Positions 35,986-45,122 are shown, counted from the stretch's first letter. The stretch is 64,000 nt of DNA from Rhodococcus sp. G-MC3 (GCF_030063335.1 NZ_JASISW010000022.1:31220-95219); one strand, 5' to 3'. Notes: a model not told the origin generated them from the sequence alone. Translations and numbers: made by a program.

Positions 35986-36909
35986 ATGAGTATCACGTCG
36001 ATCTACCGACGAGAAGACCGATTCGAGTTCGAGGAAGGGCCCGCACCAGAACGCAGCAAAGACGACGTTCTGGTGCGAGTCGACCACATATCGCTCAACG
36101 GTGGTGAACCGAATGTCGATTGGGATGCAACGGTTCCCACCGGCTGGGACGCCAGTGGTGTCGTCGTCGATTCCGACTCCCCCGAATCCGGACCGACGAT
36201 CGGAGCGCGCGTCGTTACCTGGGGAGTCTCAGGAGCATGGTCTCAGCAACGAGTTGTTCCCTTGAACAATCTCTCCAAGATACCCGATGGTGTCGACTCC
36301 GCAGTCGCCGCCGCACTACCCGTTGCCGGTCTAACTGCCCTACGTGCAATCAGACAACTCGGTCTGGCTGAAGGCCAGCGGATCGCTGTCACCGGTGCCA
36401 GCGGCGGAGTCGGACATCTTGCTATTCAGCTTGCCCGAAATTGCAACCTTCGCGTCACTCCTGTCGTTCGATCCGAAGCGTCGCGCCGCTGGCTGATCGA
36501 AAAGGAGATGTTCCCGGAGCATGACATTCGGCTCGTATCCGAACTAGACCCCGCGGACCTATTCGATGGCGTGTTGGACGTTGTTGGCGGTCCAGCACTC
36601 GGTCGATTGCTGAAGACGGTCGAACCAGGCGCTACCGTCCTACTCGTCGGTGGTTCATCGCGAAAGCACCTCTCGGTCGATACCGGATGGCTGTCCGATC
36701 GAAGGATCAGCTTGGTCAGCTTCAACAACTATGCAACCGCTTCGACCGACCTCGCGCTGCTACTCGACCTTGCTGCGCAGGGCAAGCTTCGAGTGCTCAC
36801 CACCGATGGCGGCGACTGGTCTGCGTTGACCCAGAAGCCCTTACTGGACCTGATTACGCGGGGCAAGACCACGTTCACCATTCCCTACAACCCGGCTGCC
36901 GGACGATGA
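35986..36909 (+). CDS. MDR-family zinc-independent NADPH:quinone/alkene reductase
   Basis: The 307-residue medium-chain dehydrogenase/reductase has the NADPH motif VTGASGGVGHLAIQLARNCN at residues 135-154. It lacks the structural-zinc cysteines and the catalytic GHExxG zinc motif, so it belongs with quinone and alkene/enoyl reductases. GAGGAG lies 4 bases before the ATG. Its stop overlaps the next ATG (ATGA at 36906-36909). It would perform an NADPH reduction step in the unidentified pathway of this operon. Confidence 0.85.
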   Translation: MSITSIYRREDRFEFEEGPAPERSKDDVLVRVDHISLNGGEPNVDWDATVPTGWDASGVVVDSDSPESGPTIGARVVTWGVSGAWSQQRVVPLNNLSKIPDGVDSAVAAALPVAGLTALRAIRQLGLAEGQRIAVTGASGGVGHLAIQLARNCNLRVTPVVRSEASRRWLIEKEMFPEHDIRLVSELDPADLFDGVLDVVGGPALGRLLKTVEPGATVLLVGGSSRKHLSVDTGWLSDRRISLVSFNNYATASTDLALLLDLAAQGKLRVLTTDGGDWSALTQKPLLDLITRGKTTFTIPYNPAAGR

Positions 36910-38273
36910 ACGGGCGCGCGAATGTGGGCGAATTTGACAACGCCGAAACCGAAGTTCTGACACCGATCACTATCGAAGAGGTCAGGTCCCTGATACAGAC
37001 AGTTCCCATCGACACCAAAATCCACACGTTCTCGACGGGATATAACTGGGGTCTTGGCTCGAGCGTGCCCGTCGATAGCCGCCCCACCAGCGTATCGGTC
37101 TCTGGAATGAGGACAGTCCGCGACATCGACATCGAGCTCGGGTGGGCTGTCATCGAGGCCGGAGTCACCCAGGCCGAACTATCGCAACGACTTGCCGGGA
37201 CCACACGCATGCTGAACGTGACAGCCTCGTCTGCGCAAACATCGGTGCTGGGCAATGCCCTCGATCGTGGTGTCGGCCTTCGTCGCCACCGCACCGAGGA
37301 CCTGCTGGGCGTCGAGATCACCCTCGCCGATTCCAGTACTCACAGGATCGGGTGGTGGCCTGACAGCGACCAATCCGGTCGGGTCCCGTACCGATACGGA
37401 ACCGGTCCCGACTTGCTGGGCTTGTTCACGCAATCCAATTTCGGTGTCGTCACAGCCGGGGTGGTCAGCCTGCTGCGACGGCCCGAAGCCACAGCCGTCG
37501 TAAAATCGGCTGTCCCATCCGAACACACCCCGCAACTCCTCGACGCGCTGGCAAATGCCTTGGCGTCGGGCCTGATCAACGCTGTGCCCAAGATCTACAG
37601 TCCCGGAGCACAGTCGTCATACGCCGGTGCCGATCGCAGCGACGAGTCGGTTGTCTACTTTGCTGTGGACGGTTCGAGAACATCTGTCGACACGCTCACG
37701 CACCTCGCCATCGAGCAATTGGGGCTCCACCCGACCGGTACCGAGATCTTCCACGGCACGGAGGACTTGGATGCGGCATCGGATCCAGTGACCAAGCTGG
37801 TCGTACACGGCTACACCGGAGATGTGAGCGCACACGATCACCTCGTCGTAGGGACACTCGGTGCAGAACCTGCGAATGTCGACGCCTCTGGGACCGGCTG
37901 GATCTTCTTCCTTCCATTGCTCTTCTCCGGGGAACGAGCTCTTCTCGAAAAGGCGTACTCGATCATCGGTCAGCACAACACCGACCATGGTCCGACCGTC
38001 GGTGCTACCGCCAACCTCCTCGGCCCCGACATCGTCGATTTCGTTGTCTCCATTGCATTCGATCGCAGCTCGCAAACAACATCGGCACACCGGATTTTGA
38101 CGTCGCTGCACGCAGACTTCCGTTCTCTCGGCGTACTGCCCTACAGGCTCGATGCCGGACACCCACTCACTCGCAACGCCAACGATCTCGTTCGCGTGAT
38201 TCGCGATGCTCTTGACCCCCACCGCCGATTCAGCGGAGGTCGATACCTCCCCGACGAATGGACATCAGCATGA
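36906..38273 (+). CDS. FAD-linked oxidase, p-cresol-methylhydroxylase/vanillyl-alcohol-oxidase type
   Basis: The 455-residue flavoprotein has the PCMH-fold FAD pyrophosphate loop in IHTFSTGYNWGLGSSVPVD (residues 39-57) and the second FAD motif VLGNALDRGVGLRRHRTEDL (residues 114-133), both typical of the p-cresol methylhydroxylase branch that oxidises 4-alkylphenols or similar carbinols. The C-terminus (DALDPHRRFSGGRYLP) fits the cap-domain end. The gene overlaps the neighbours on both sides by ATGA. It lacks a signal peptide and a cytochrome partner gene is absent, so oxygen or another acceptor is likely. Confidence 0.85.
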   Translation: MNGRANVGEFDNAETEVLTPITIEEVRSLIQTVPIDTKIHTFSTGYNWGLGSSVPVDSRPTSVSVSGMRTVRDIDIELGWAVIEAGVTQAELSQRLAGTTRMLNVTASSAQTSVLGNALDRGVGLRRHRTEDLLGVEITLADSSTHRIGWWPDSDQSGRVPYRYGTGPDLLGLFTQSNFGVVTAGVVSLLRRPEATAVVKSAVPSEHTPQLLDALANALASGLINAVPKIYSPGAQSSYAGADRSDESVVYFAVDGSRTSVDTLTHLAIEQLGLHPTGTEIFHGTEDLDAASDPVTKLVVHGYTGDVSAHDHLVVGTLGAEPANVDASGTGWIFFLPLLFSGERALLEKAYSIIGQHNTDHGPTVGATANLLGPDIVDFVVSIAFDRSSQTTSAHRILTSLHADFRSLGVLPYRLDAGHPLTRNANDLVRVIRDALDPHRRFSGGRYLPDEWTSA

Positions 38274-39490
38274 CTACCGTGCTCGACCTACTCACCGAAC
38301 CGATCAGCACAACGGCCGCGTATCTTGACCTGCGCGAGAAGATTCGTAAGGAACTGCCGGATGTCGTCGCTGCCCACCGCGAAGAGATGGTGATCGAACG
38401 AAAATTGCCCACTGCTGTCGTCCACAAGTTGCGCGCGCTGCAGGTCTTTTCAATTGCCAAGCCTACGGACATGGGTGGCCTGGGGTTGTCATCCCCTGAA
38501 CAGAACGACATAGTCGAATCCATCTCGCGGATCGATGCCTCAGTCGGGTGGTGCGTGATGATCGGCATCGACTCCGGTATCTACTCGGGATACCTCGACG
38601 ATCCACACCACGATTATTTCGATCAACCCAACCTGATCTCGGCAGGGTGGATCCACCCGCAAGGCAGCGCCATTCAGCACGGTGACCGTATCGAGTTCTC
38701 TGGGAATTGGCAGTTCGGTAGCGGCATCGACCACGCCGACCGAGTGATGGCCGGCGTAAAGCTCTACGACAGTCGAGAAGATCTCGATTACAAGACCGAA
38801 CGGTGGCAATGGCGCATTCTGGCCGCACATCCACACGACTTCCGAGTCTTGGACACCTGGTACACAACTGGACTCGAAGGCAGCGGTAGCCGGCACTACA
38901 CCACGCGGGCCGAAACCGCTTCAGTGCCAATCTCGCGCTCGATGTCGTTCGACATGCCCCTTCGCCAAGGTCCGCTCTATACCGGACGTGATGCAATCCT
39001 GCGCAAAATGCCCGGCGTCCCGCTGGGGATCGCTATCTCTGCATTCGAGTTGGCGCTCGAAAAGGCTCAACCGAAGTATGCGGAGCAGAATGAGGACCGC
39101 GCGTTGCTCGAACAGCGGATCGGAGACTTGTACTCCCGCCTCTACACCGCCCGGGCCGCAGTACATTCATCACTCGAGCATCAATGGGCTGCTGCCAACG
39201 ACCCGGCGAAACGAGACGCCCTACACACGGCCGTCGTCGGTGCCGCGATCGCACGTCAGAACGCATTCCGAGTCGCGAGAGATATTGTGCGCGAGTCGTA
39301 CGACATTACCGGCGGACGCGCGATCTACAAAGATCACAGCCGCTACTCGATCGACCAAATGTTGCGAGACATCGAAACTGTCAACCAGCACGCGGTAGCT
39401 CAGGACGCAATCGTGCGATCCACCGGCCAACTTGCACTCAGCGGGGCAACGACCAACCCATTCCTCTCACGCGACGAGACCCAAAAATGA
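38270..39490 (+). CDS. Acyl-CoA-dehydrogenase-like flavin-dependent monooxygenase
   Basis: The 406-residue protein has the acyl-CoA dehydrogenase fold of group D flavin monooxygenases rather than a true dehydrogenase: QVFSIAKPTDMGGLGLSSPE, ISRIDASVGWCVMIGIDSGI, the GTGS-like TTGLEGSGSRHY, and the C-terminal YDITGGRAIYKDHSRYSIDQ then MLRDIETVNQHAVAQD that replaces the catalytic YEGT segment. Relatives such as HsaA- and IacA-type proteins hydroxylate aromatic or indolic rings with FMNH2/FADH2 from a reductase. No small flavin reductase is encoded in the operon. It is translationally coupled on both sides. Confidence 0.82.
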   Translation: MTTVLDLLTEPISTTAAYLDLREKIRKELPDVVAAHREEMVIERKLPTAVVHKLRALQVFSIAKPTDMGGLGLSSPEQNDIVESISRIDASVGWCVMIGIDSGIYSGYLDDPHHDYFDQPNLISAGWIHPQGSAIQHGDRIEFSGNWQFGSGIDHADRVMAGVKLYDSREDLDYKTERWQWRILAAHPHDFRVLDTWYTTGLEGSGSRHYTTRAETASVPISRSMSFDMPLRQGPLYTGRDAILRKMPGVPLGIAISAFELALEKAQPKYAEQNEDRALLEQRIGDLYSRLYTARAAVHSSLEHQWAAANDPAKRDALHTAVVGAAIARQNAFRVARDIVRESYDITGGRAIYKDHSRYSIDQMLRDIETVNQHAVAQDAIVRSTGQLALSGATTNPFLSRDETQK

Positions 39491-39984
39491 CGTCTACGGT
39501 CTACCGCGCCGCGGACGCACCGACGGTCTGGCTCAGCAGCGACGTCTACAGCGTCACCGTCCGAGGTGAAGCCACCGGCGGGGCCTTTTCGCTCACCGAT
39601 GGATGGGTGCCACCGGGAGGAGGACCACCACCACACGTCCACCTCGACGCAACCGAGCTGATCTACGTGCATACCGGGGAGGTGGCGATCGTGATCGAGG
39701 ACATCGAACGCACTGCGGGCCCCGGCGACACGGCCGTCATCACCCCCGGAACCGTCCACTGGTTCCGCAACAGAACCGCGGCCCCGGCGCGCGTGCTGTT
39801 CGTATTCACGCCACCGGGCACAGAAGAATTCTTCATCCAAGCCGGGACACCTGCGTCCCCTGGCGTCGCCGTTCCTTTGGCAACCGATGACGACAACGCG
39901 CGAGCGTCCGAGATCGGCCTCCGATTCGGTCTCGCACCAGGAAACGGCCAAGACCTTCCACACGATGAAAGGACCGTCGTATGA
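39487..39984 (+). CDS. Cupin domain protein (quercetinase-like)
   Basis: The 165-residue single-cupin protein has cupin motif 1 PPPHVHLDATELIYVHTGE, with two His and the Glu, and motif 2 GDTAVITPGTVHWFRN with the third His, so the metal site is complete. Such cupins may be dioxygenases, isomerases or sensors. The ATG overlaps the monooxygenase stop (ATGA at 39487-39490) and its own stop overlaps the MFS start. A catalytic or ligand-sequestering role in the operon pathway is inferred. Confidence 0.83.
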   Translation: MTSTVYRAADAPTVWLSSDVYSVTVRGEATGGAFSLTDGWVPPGGGPPPHVHLDATELIYVHTGEVAIVIEDIERTAGPGDTAVITPGTVHWFRNRTAAPARVLFVFTPPGTEEFFIQAGTPASPGVAVPLATDDDNARASEIGLRFGLAPGNGQDLPHDERTVV

Positions 39985-41189
39985 GCAGCACCGAAGTGGC
40001 CGGGCCACAGACCGAAAATGTTGACGACATCACCCGAGTCCCTCTCCCGGTCTACGTACTCGCATTCACCATTCTGGCGTTCACGACGAGCGAATTCATG
40101 GTGTCGGGCTTGATGAACGACCTCGCACAGGATCTACCCGCATCTATCCCCAGTGTCGGCTATCTGATCGCGATCTACGCCCTGGCAATGGTGCTCGTAG
40201 CCCCGCCTGCCTCGATTTTTCTCACCAGGTTCCGTCCCAAGTCTGCTTTGATCGCCATTTCGGTCGTGTTCATCATCGGTGAACTGATCGCCGCCGCAGC
40301 ACCCAACTATTCCGTCATCGTCATCGGTCGCATCCTCACCGGAGCTGCCGCAGGCACCGCATACGGCGTCACCTTGTCCATCGCAGCCCAGGCAGTACCC
40401 GAGAAAATTCGTGGCCGCGCAATCGGTATCGTCATGGGCGGCAACACTATCGGCACCGTCATCGGTCTACCCGTCGCCAGCTTCCTCGGAAACACGTTCG
40501 GTTGGCGACTGGCGTTCGCGTTCGTCGCTGTCCTCGCGGCCACCGCGCTCGTGGCAAGTTTCGTTCTGGTCCCAGCAGTGGACGCCGGCCCGCGACCGAA
40601 AATTCTGGCTCAACTGTCGGAGTTGAGGAACGGCAGCTTGTGGCTCGCCTACGCGACAAGTGGATTGTTGATCGGCGGCGTTTTTTCCATCTTCAGCTAC
40701 TTCTCACCGATTCTCACCGACCGTGCAGGCTTCGACCAGAGCTGGGTGCCCATCATTCTCGCCGCCTACGGTGTCGCATGCGTCCTCGGTATCACCGTGG
40801 TCAGTCGCCTCTCCGACGACTTCCCGTTGACTGTGGCGTGCGTCGGCGCGGTTGTGATCTTCCTGTCGGGTTTACTGTTCCTTCTCGGCGACAGCAATTC
40901 AGTGGTGGTCCTGATCGGCGTCGCTGCGCTCGGATTCGCGGGTGTCAGCCTCAACCCGGCATTCGCGGTCCGGGTCATGAGGGTCGGCGGTATATCGTTT
41001 GTGGTGAACACAGTTCACACGTCGATCATCTGCTTCGGGATTTTCCTAGGCGCCTCTCTCGGTGGTGTGATCATCGATTTGTCCGGGTCTGTCCACTCGG
41101 TGTACTACTTGTCCCTCGCTTTCGCCGGTCTTGGAATAGTCGCCCTCATACCGAAGCTGGGCACTGCGAGAGCCGAGCTGACGAAGTGA
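39981..41189 (+). CDS. MFS transporter (DHA1 exporter type)
   Basis: The 402-residue protein has 12 predicted helices. TM1 starts LPVYVLAFTILAFTTSEFMV, the pattern of arabinose/drug exporters (TxEFxxxG), followed by VAPPASIFLTRFRPK in place of the usual loop 2-3 DRxGRR, and the TM5 antiporter motif region IGIVMGGNTIGTVIGLPVAS. Export of a product or toxic intermediate is the likely job. It overlaps the cupin gene (ATGA) and the SDR gene (GTGA). Confidence 0.86.
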   Translation: MSSTEVAGPQTENVDDITRVPLPVYVLAFTILAFTTSEFMVSGLMNDLAQDLPASIPSVGYLIAIYALAMVLVAPPASIFLTRFRPKSALIAISVVFIIGELIAAAAPNYSVIVIGRILTGAAAGTAYGVTLSIAAQAVPEKIRGRAIGIVMGGNTIGTVIGLPVASFLGNTFGWRLAFAFVAVLAATALVASFVLVPAVDAGPRPKILAQLSELRNGSLWLAYATSGLLIGGVFSIFSYFSPILTDRAGFDQSWVPIILAAYGVACVLGITVVSRLSDDFPLTVACVGAVVIFLSGLLFLLGDSNSVVVLIGVAALGFAGVSLNPAFAVRVMRVGGISFVVNTVHTSIICFGIFLGASLGGVIIDLSGSVHSVYYLSLAFAGLGIVALIPKLGTARAELTK

Positions 41190-41902
41190 CCGACATACTC
41201 GTGGTCGGCGGTACGTCTGGTATCGCCGCAGCCGTCATCGACCACTACATCTCGCAGACCGGCAACCGGCTCGCCGTACTAGGAAGAACACCGACAGCGC
41301 ACCAGGGCGTCGTTTACGAGGGACATCTCGACGCGGAACAACTCGATTCGATCACATCGGCGTTTGATGAACTCGACTCGACATTCGGGTCCTTCGACGT
41401 TGCAATCAACTGCGTCGGCATTTGGGGGTACGCCCATATCGCTGACATAACCAACGACGACTTGACCCGAATGTGTGCGGTCAACCTCACGGGGACTATC
41501 GCGACCATCCGTGAGGAAGCGACCCGTATGGCCGCTGCGTCGACAGGTTCGATCGTGACAGTGACCTCGGCAATCGGCGCTTCGGCAACGAATGCTGGTC
41601 TTGGTGTGTACGCGGCGACCAAAGCGGGCGTCGAGGCTTTCAACCGATCGGCCGCGATGGAACTTGCTCCACTCGGTGTCCGTCTCAATTGCATCGCACC
41701 CGGTCCGGTCGAGACGGAGATGACGCGGCTTCCTGGTGAAACAAATGTAGAACGAGAACGGAGGTTGGGCGCGCTGGTCGCCAGTGGCCGGATCGCGAAG
41801 GCAGCAGAAATCGCCGCGGGAATCGCATGGCTCGCGTCCAATGACGTGCCCTATATCAATGGAATCGAATTGGTCGCCCACGGAGGAGGCTTCGGGAAAT
41901 AG
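41186..41902 (+). CDS. Short-chain dehydrogenase/reductase
   Basis: The 238-residue SDR has the cofactor motif ILVVGGTSGIAAAVIDHY near residue 4, NCVGIWG in place of NNAG near 72, the catalytic Ser in VTVTSAIGASA and YAATKAGVEAFNRSAAMELA with the Tyr/Lys pair. Loss of the usual third Gly (GGTSGIAA) is tolerated in some SDRs. The GTG start overlaps the MFS stop as GTGA. It is the last gene of the coupled operon; after it comes decayed DNA. Confidence 0.85.
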   Translation: MTDILVVGGTSGIAAAVIDHYISQTGNRLAVLGRTPTAHQGVVYEGHLDAEQLDSITSAFDELDSTFGSFDVAINCVGIWGYAHIADITNDDLTRMCAVNLTGTIATIREEATRMAAASTGSIVTVTSAIGASATNAGLGVYAATKAGVEAFNRSAAMELAPLGVRLNCIAPGPVETEMTRLPGETNVERERRLGALVASGRIAKAAEIAAGIAWLASNDVPYINGIELVAHGGGFGK

Positions 41903-42947
41903 CACCAACACTGTCACCCCCCAGCCCGTCGGAGCGCCCTTGGCACGCCAGGGCTTTGTATCGTCGCGGCCAAGGTTCATTCCGACCCCTCAACAGTGAT
42001 GAGCTGAAAACTGGCGCAAGGGATCACTTTACGGTACCGGCCGAGGCGACCACCGCGTGCTTTCATAGTTACGCGGTGGATCCTACGTCGAACACGACAG
42101 CTCACCTCGGAAGCGCCAACACCGGGACGAGCATGCATGCCGAACTTGCCGCGAAGCGGAGTCTATCCGAGCGACGGCCATCGCCGTGGGCGGCACGTGA
42201 GGATGCTTCGACACTGATTTCATATGACGTTTACAAACTATTTCGGTTGAAGATATAAGCCGGGTCGTCGTCGATGATCCGTGCAAACATTCTTCGGAGG
42301 GGTTCGATGTTCTGCTCGGCGTGCGCGAGATGGCAGGCCCGGCGCAGTTCGATCAGCTCGATCGCATCCCAGGCCAGACCTCGTCCAGACTCGGACAACA
42401 GTTGATCGAAGAATTCCCTCTGTGCGGCCGTTTCCTTCCCGCAAAGGGTGCGCGAAGTTGACGAAGTCGTATATCTCCGCGAGTCGAGAGGGTAAGTCTG
42501 CGTTCGAGATCGAGCGAAGTTGTGCAACGCCTTCAATGAGCCAGTCCGTACGTTCGCTTCAAACTGTTGCTTTCGCGCAGCGTCGATGCCCGCGCACGAC
42601 TGCCCGATGGTCGTCGTATCGACCTTCGAGACCTCCTGAATTCCGTTCCTACCGGACTGCCTTGCCTACCGCTCCGAGGTTCTGCCCGACGAGCGCGTGG
42701 GGCCTCGTGGCGCCGCGCACCCGCTGCCTGGTTGCTGAGAGCTTTCGCATTCGTGGCTACGGGACATGACGGCTCGGCGTGCGAGCAACAAACAGCAACT
42801 GATCGCTCCGGCGCCGTGAACAATCTCGACGCGTCTGGATGAGGCGTTCATTCATTCGAATGGTTACCTGCCGGTATATTCCTCGGGCCGGGGCCGACGG
42901 CATAGCGTCGCAGTCACTTAGAACCTGCTGAACGGAGTGGCGCGGCG
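41903..42947. other. Gene-poor stretch with a Fic relic
   Basis: Apart from the Fic pseudogene at 42231-42550, I see no convincing gene. Open frames between 42540 and 42850 are short, arginine-rich and lack ribosome binding sites. Confidence 0.45.
42231..42550 (-). pseudogene. Fic-domain protein remnant, frameshifted
   Basis: One minus-strand frame gives LPSRLAEIYDFVNFAHPLREGNGRT, broken here: RLAEIYDFVNF then AHPLREGNGRT, which is the Fic core HPFx(D/E)GNGR used for AMP transfer. In the next frame the match continues REFFDQLLSESGRGLAWDAI then ELIELRRACHLAHA to the stop at 42231. The switch occurs within GGCCGCACAGAGGGAATTC near 42415-42428, where two bases appear to be missing (GRTQREFF expected). 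An upstream frame has a stop near 42560. The gene is inactive; its N-terminal part is not recognisable. Confidence 0.65.
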
Positions 42948-43592
42948 ATGACCGTCGATCTGAACAAGTGTCAGGGCAGGCCCGTCGACCCGATCAATCC
43001 GTACGCCGTGATCGCGCTCATTGCAGCGCTTCTGGGGCTGTTCCCCGTCGCGATCGTGTTCGGGATTCTGGCGTTCTGGCGGCCCGCCGGCCGCAGGGTG
43101 GCAATCGCCGGTCTTGTAATCGGCGCGATCGAAGCCATCGCGGTAGCGACCGTCGTCTACGGCTTCGGAACGGGACTGACCGTCGACGATTCGACGAATG
43201 CGACCGTCTACCATGATTATTCGCTTCCCGCGACACCGTTGGAAGCGCCGCCCACGACAGTGATCGTTCCGTCCCTGACTACTCCTCCGCCCGTAGAAAC
43301 GACTATCGCGGTGACGAAGGAACCTCCCCTCGCTCTCCCCGCCGTCGACGATCCCTGCGATCCAGCGGTGGACAATCACGCCACCTCCTCGAATGACACT
43401 TTCCTCAAGTGCGCCTACGCGGGACGAAGCACAGCACGTTGGGTGCGCTCGGCACCGATCATTGCCTACGCCGATCAGGGTGCGCCCTGCGATCCGTCGG
43501 CGCGGGGCATCGCGGTCTCACCAGGAGGCGTGGACATGGTGTGCGTGTCGAACGCCGCCAACCAAGGCGGCTACTGGGTCCCCGGACCGTGA
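42948..43592 (+). CDS. DUF4190-like membrane protein with extracytoplasmic C-terminal domain
   Basis: The 214-residue protein has a short N-terminus, two membrane helices (about residues 19-43 and 49-74; NPYAVIALIAALLGLFPVAI), then a Pro/Thr-rich linker (residues ~95-135) and a small C-terminal domain with four cysteines (DPCDPAVDN, LKCAYAG, APCDPS, MVCVSN), probably disulfide-bonded outside the membrane. The N-terminal pair resembles DUF4190. The function is unknown. The ATG at 42948 is preceded by a weak site (GGAG, 12 bases). Confidence 0.75.
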   Translation: MTVDLNKCQGRPVDPINPYAVIALIAALLGLFPVAIVFGILAFWRPAGRRVAIAGLVIGAIEAIAVATVVYGFGTGLTVDDSTNATVYHDYSLPATPLEAPPTTVIVPSLTTPPPVETTIAVTKEPPLALPAVDDPCDPAVDNHATSSNDTFLKCAYAGRSTARWVRSAPIIAYADQGAPCDPSARGIAVSPGGVDMVCVSNAANQGGYWVPGP

Positions 43593-43755
43593 TCCCCCGC
43601 CCAGCTCGTGACCGGGCAGCAAGCCCCGAGCAGAATGCCCACGAATCGGGTGCGAATCCCGCGTCCAGACTTTTCTTCCTACTTCGCTAGACGAACAACT
43701 TTCGGACCAATAGGTTTTAAATTACGTTGACTCGTTGTTTACCTGTGAAGGAACC

Positions 43756-44802
43756 ATGTCTGTGCTGAATTCTGTGCGCCCGTCCGCATCACCTCGCCCA
43801 CGCCGTATCACTCGACTGGCTGTTTTACCGTTCCTGACAGCTGCCGTCCTCGCCACGACACAAGTACCGGCCGCTGGCGCTGCGCCGGCATCGGCGTGGG
43901 ATGTTTCCTCCACCATCGCTGTGGGCCAGGCTCCGAACCAGTTCGCGTTCAGCCCCGACGCCACCCGCCTGTATGTCACGGCAGGCGAAGGAATCGACGT
44001 CATCGACACCGCCACCAACACCGTGGTTACTAGGGCAGCTACCCCGGCGTCGGTCGGCGGTATCGCGGTAGCCCCGTCGGGCGACATCTACGTCGCGGGG
44101 AGCGCCGGCACGGTCTACGTCATCGACCCGCAGACATATACGGTCGTCGACGACATTGCAGTCGAACCCAACTTCAACGGCATGACCGCCTCCGGCGACG
44201 CCGTCTACGTCACCAACCCCACTTCCGGAACAATCACAGTCATCGACACCGCCACCAACACCGTTGAATCAACAGTGCCCGTCGGAAAAAACCCCGTCCT
44301 GGCGACTGCGCTCGATGGCACCGTCTACGTGACCAACGCAGGATCCGGAACGGTTTCAGCGGTCGACTCCGCCACCGACACCGTCGTCGCGACAATCCCC
44401 ACCGGCGGGCTACCAGTGGGGATAACGTCTGCGGCCGGACGGGTGTACGCCGTCGAAGGAATAAGCCAGTCCGTCGCCGTCATCGACGCCTCGACCAACA
44501 CCGTCATCGACACGATCGCGATCGGCGGCGGCACATTGACCGGTATCGCTGTCACCCCCGATGGATCGACGATTTTCGTCAACCAGTCCGACATCGACAC
44601 CGCCGCAATCATCGACACCGCCGACCCCAGCTCGCGTCAGACAGTCACTGTCGGTGCACGACCCGGCGGCGCCATCGCCTCCCCCGACAATGCCACTGCC
44701 TACCTCACCAACGGTGAAGGCGCCTCGGTCAGCGTGCTGACCTCCGCCGCGCAGCCATGCATCGGGATTGCGTGCATCCCAACCGGTTCCTTCGAAGGAT
44801 AG
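43756..44802 (+). CDS. Secreted YVTN-type beta-propeller protein
   Basis: The 348-residue protein has a basic N-terminus and signal peptide (RLAVLPFLTAAVLATTQVPA, cleavage after AGAA), then about seven blades of the YVTN/YncE repeat: VYVTNPTSGTITVIDTATNT, VYVTNAGSGTVSAVDSATDT, VYAVEGISQSVAVIDASTNT. It ends with a Cys pair (CIGIACIP). These propellers are surface or secreted binding scaffolds of unknown ligand. AAGGA lies just before the ATG at 43756. It is monocistronic, with an inverted-repeat hairpin downstream at 44910-44939. Confidence 0.82.
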   Translation: MSVLNSVRPSASPRPRRITRLAVLPFLTAAVLATTQVPAAGAAPASAWDVSSTIAVGQAPNQFAFSPDATRLYVTAGEGIDVIDTATNTVVTRAATPASVGGIAVAPSGDIYVAGSAGTVYVIDPQTYTVVDDIAVEPNFNGMTASGDAVYVTNPTSGTITVIDTATNTVESTVPVGKNPVLATALDGTVYVTNAGSGTVSAVDSATDTVVATIPTGGLPVGITSAAGRVYAVEGISQSVAVIDASTNTVIDTIAIGGGTLTGIAVTPDGSTIFVNQSDIDTAAIIDTADPSSRQTVTVGARPGGAIASPDNATAYLTNGEGASVSVLTSAAQPCIGIACIPTGSFEG

Positions 44803-44901
44803 CGTTACACGACAACACGGTTGAGCACCTTCCGCACCCATCCGCGGGCAGCGCCGTGGACAGGTGCGGCCATGCAGCTCGACAAGTCGTGTGTCGTAAA
44901 A

Positions 44902-44921
44902 CGCAGTTACCGCACCGTCAG
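44902..44921. repeat. 20-bp repeat shared with 34181-34200, copy 2
   Basis: CGCAGTTACCGCACCGTCAG, identical to 34181-34200. In this copy the repeat continues into a perfect hairpin. Confidence 0.8.
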
Positions 44922-44939
44922 GACAATTTGACGGTGCGG
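44910..44939. terminator. Perfect 11-bp hairpin downstream of the beta-propeller gene
   Basis: CCGCACCGTCA and TGACGGTGCGG pair perfectly around GGACAATT. There is no T-run after it, so it may be a factor-assisted terminator or a repeat-element hairpin rather than a classical terminator. Confidence 0.45.
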
Positions 44940-45091
44940 AGCGCGCTCAGGAATGGGAACCATGGTCTGCTGAGCAGGCCGTAAGCCCGGTGCAGGAACT
45001 CTTGGCGGACTTGAAGTCCGATGCCGGTCCAATCTCGATCACCTCGCCGCGATCCTCGCCCGAGCAAATCTCGATTGCCCTTGCGAAATCG

Positions 45092-45122
45092 TTGACCGAT
45101 CGGTAAATTACCAATCGGTCAA
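45092..45122. promoter_or_regulatory. Near-perfect 15-1-15 inverted repeat, TetR operator
   Basis: Arms TTGACCGATCGGTAA and TTACCAATCGGTCAA match as reverse complements at 14 of 15 positions with a single A between. It ends 17 bp before the sterol-desaturase ATG, so binding would block that promoter; the TetR gene at 46060 is the likely binder. Confidence 0.75.

Noticed and set aside
43600..43680. GGGTGCGAATCCC stretch resembling a tRNA T-arm after the DUF4190-like gene
   Set aside because: The loop is TGCGAAT rather than TTCGAAT and no cloverleaf can be drawn from the flanks.
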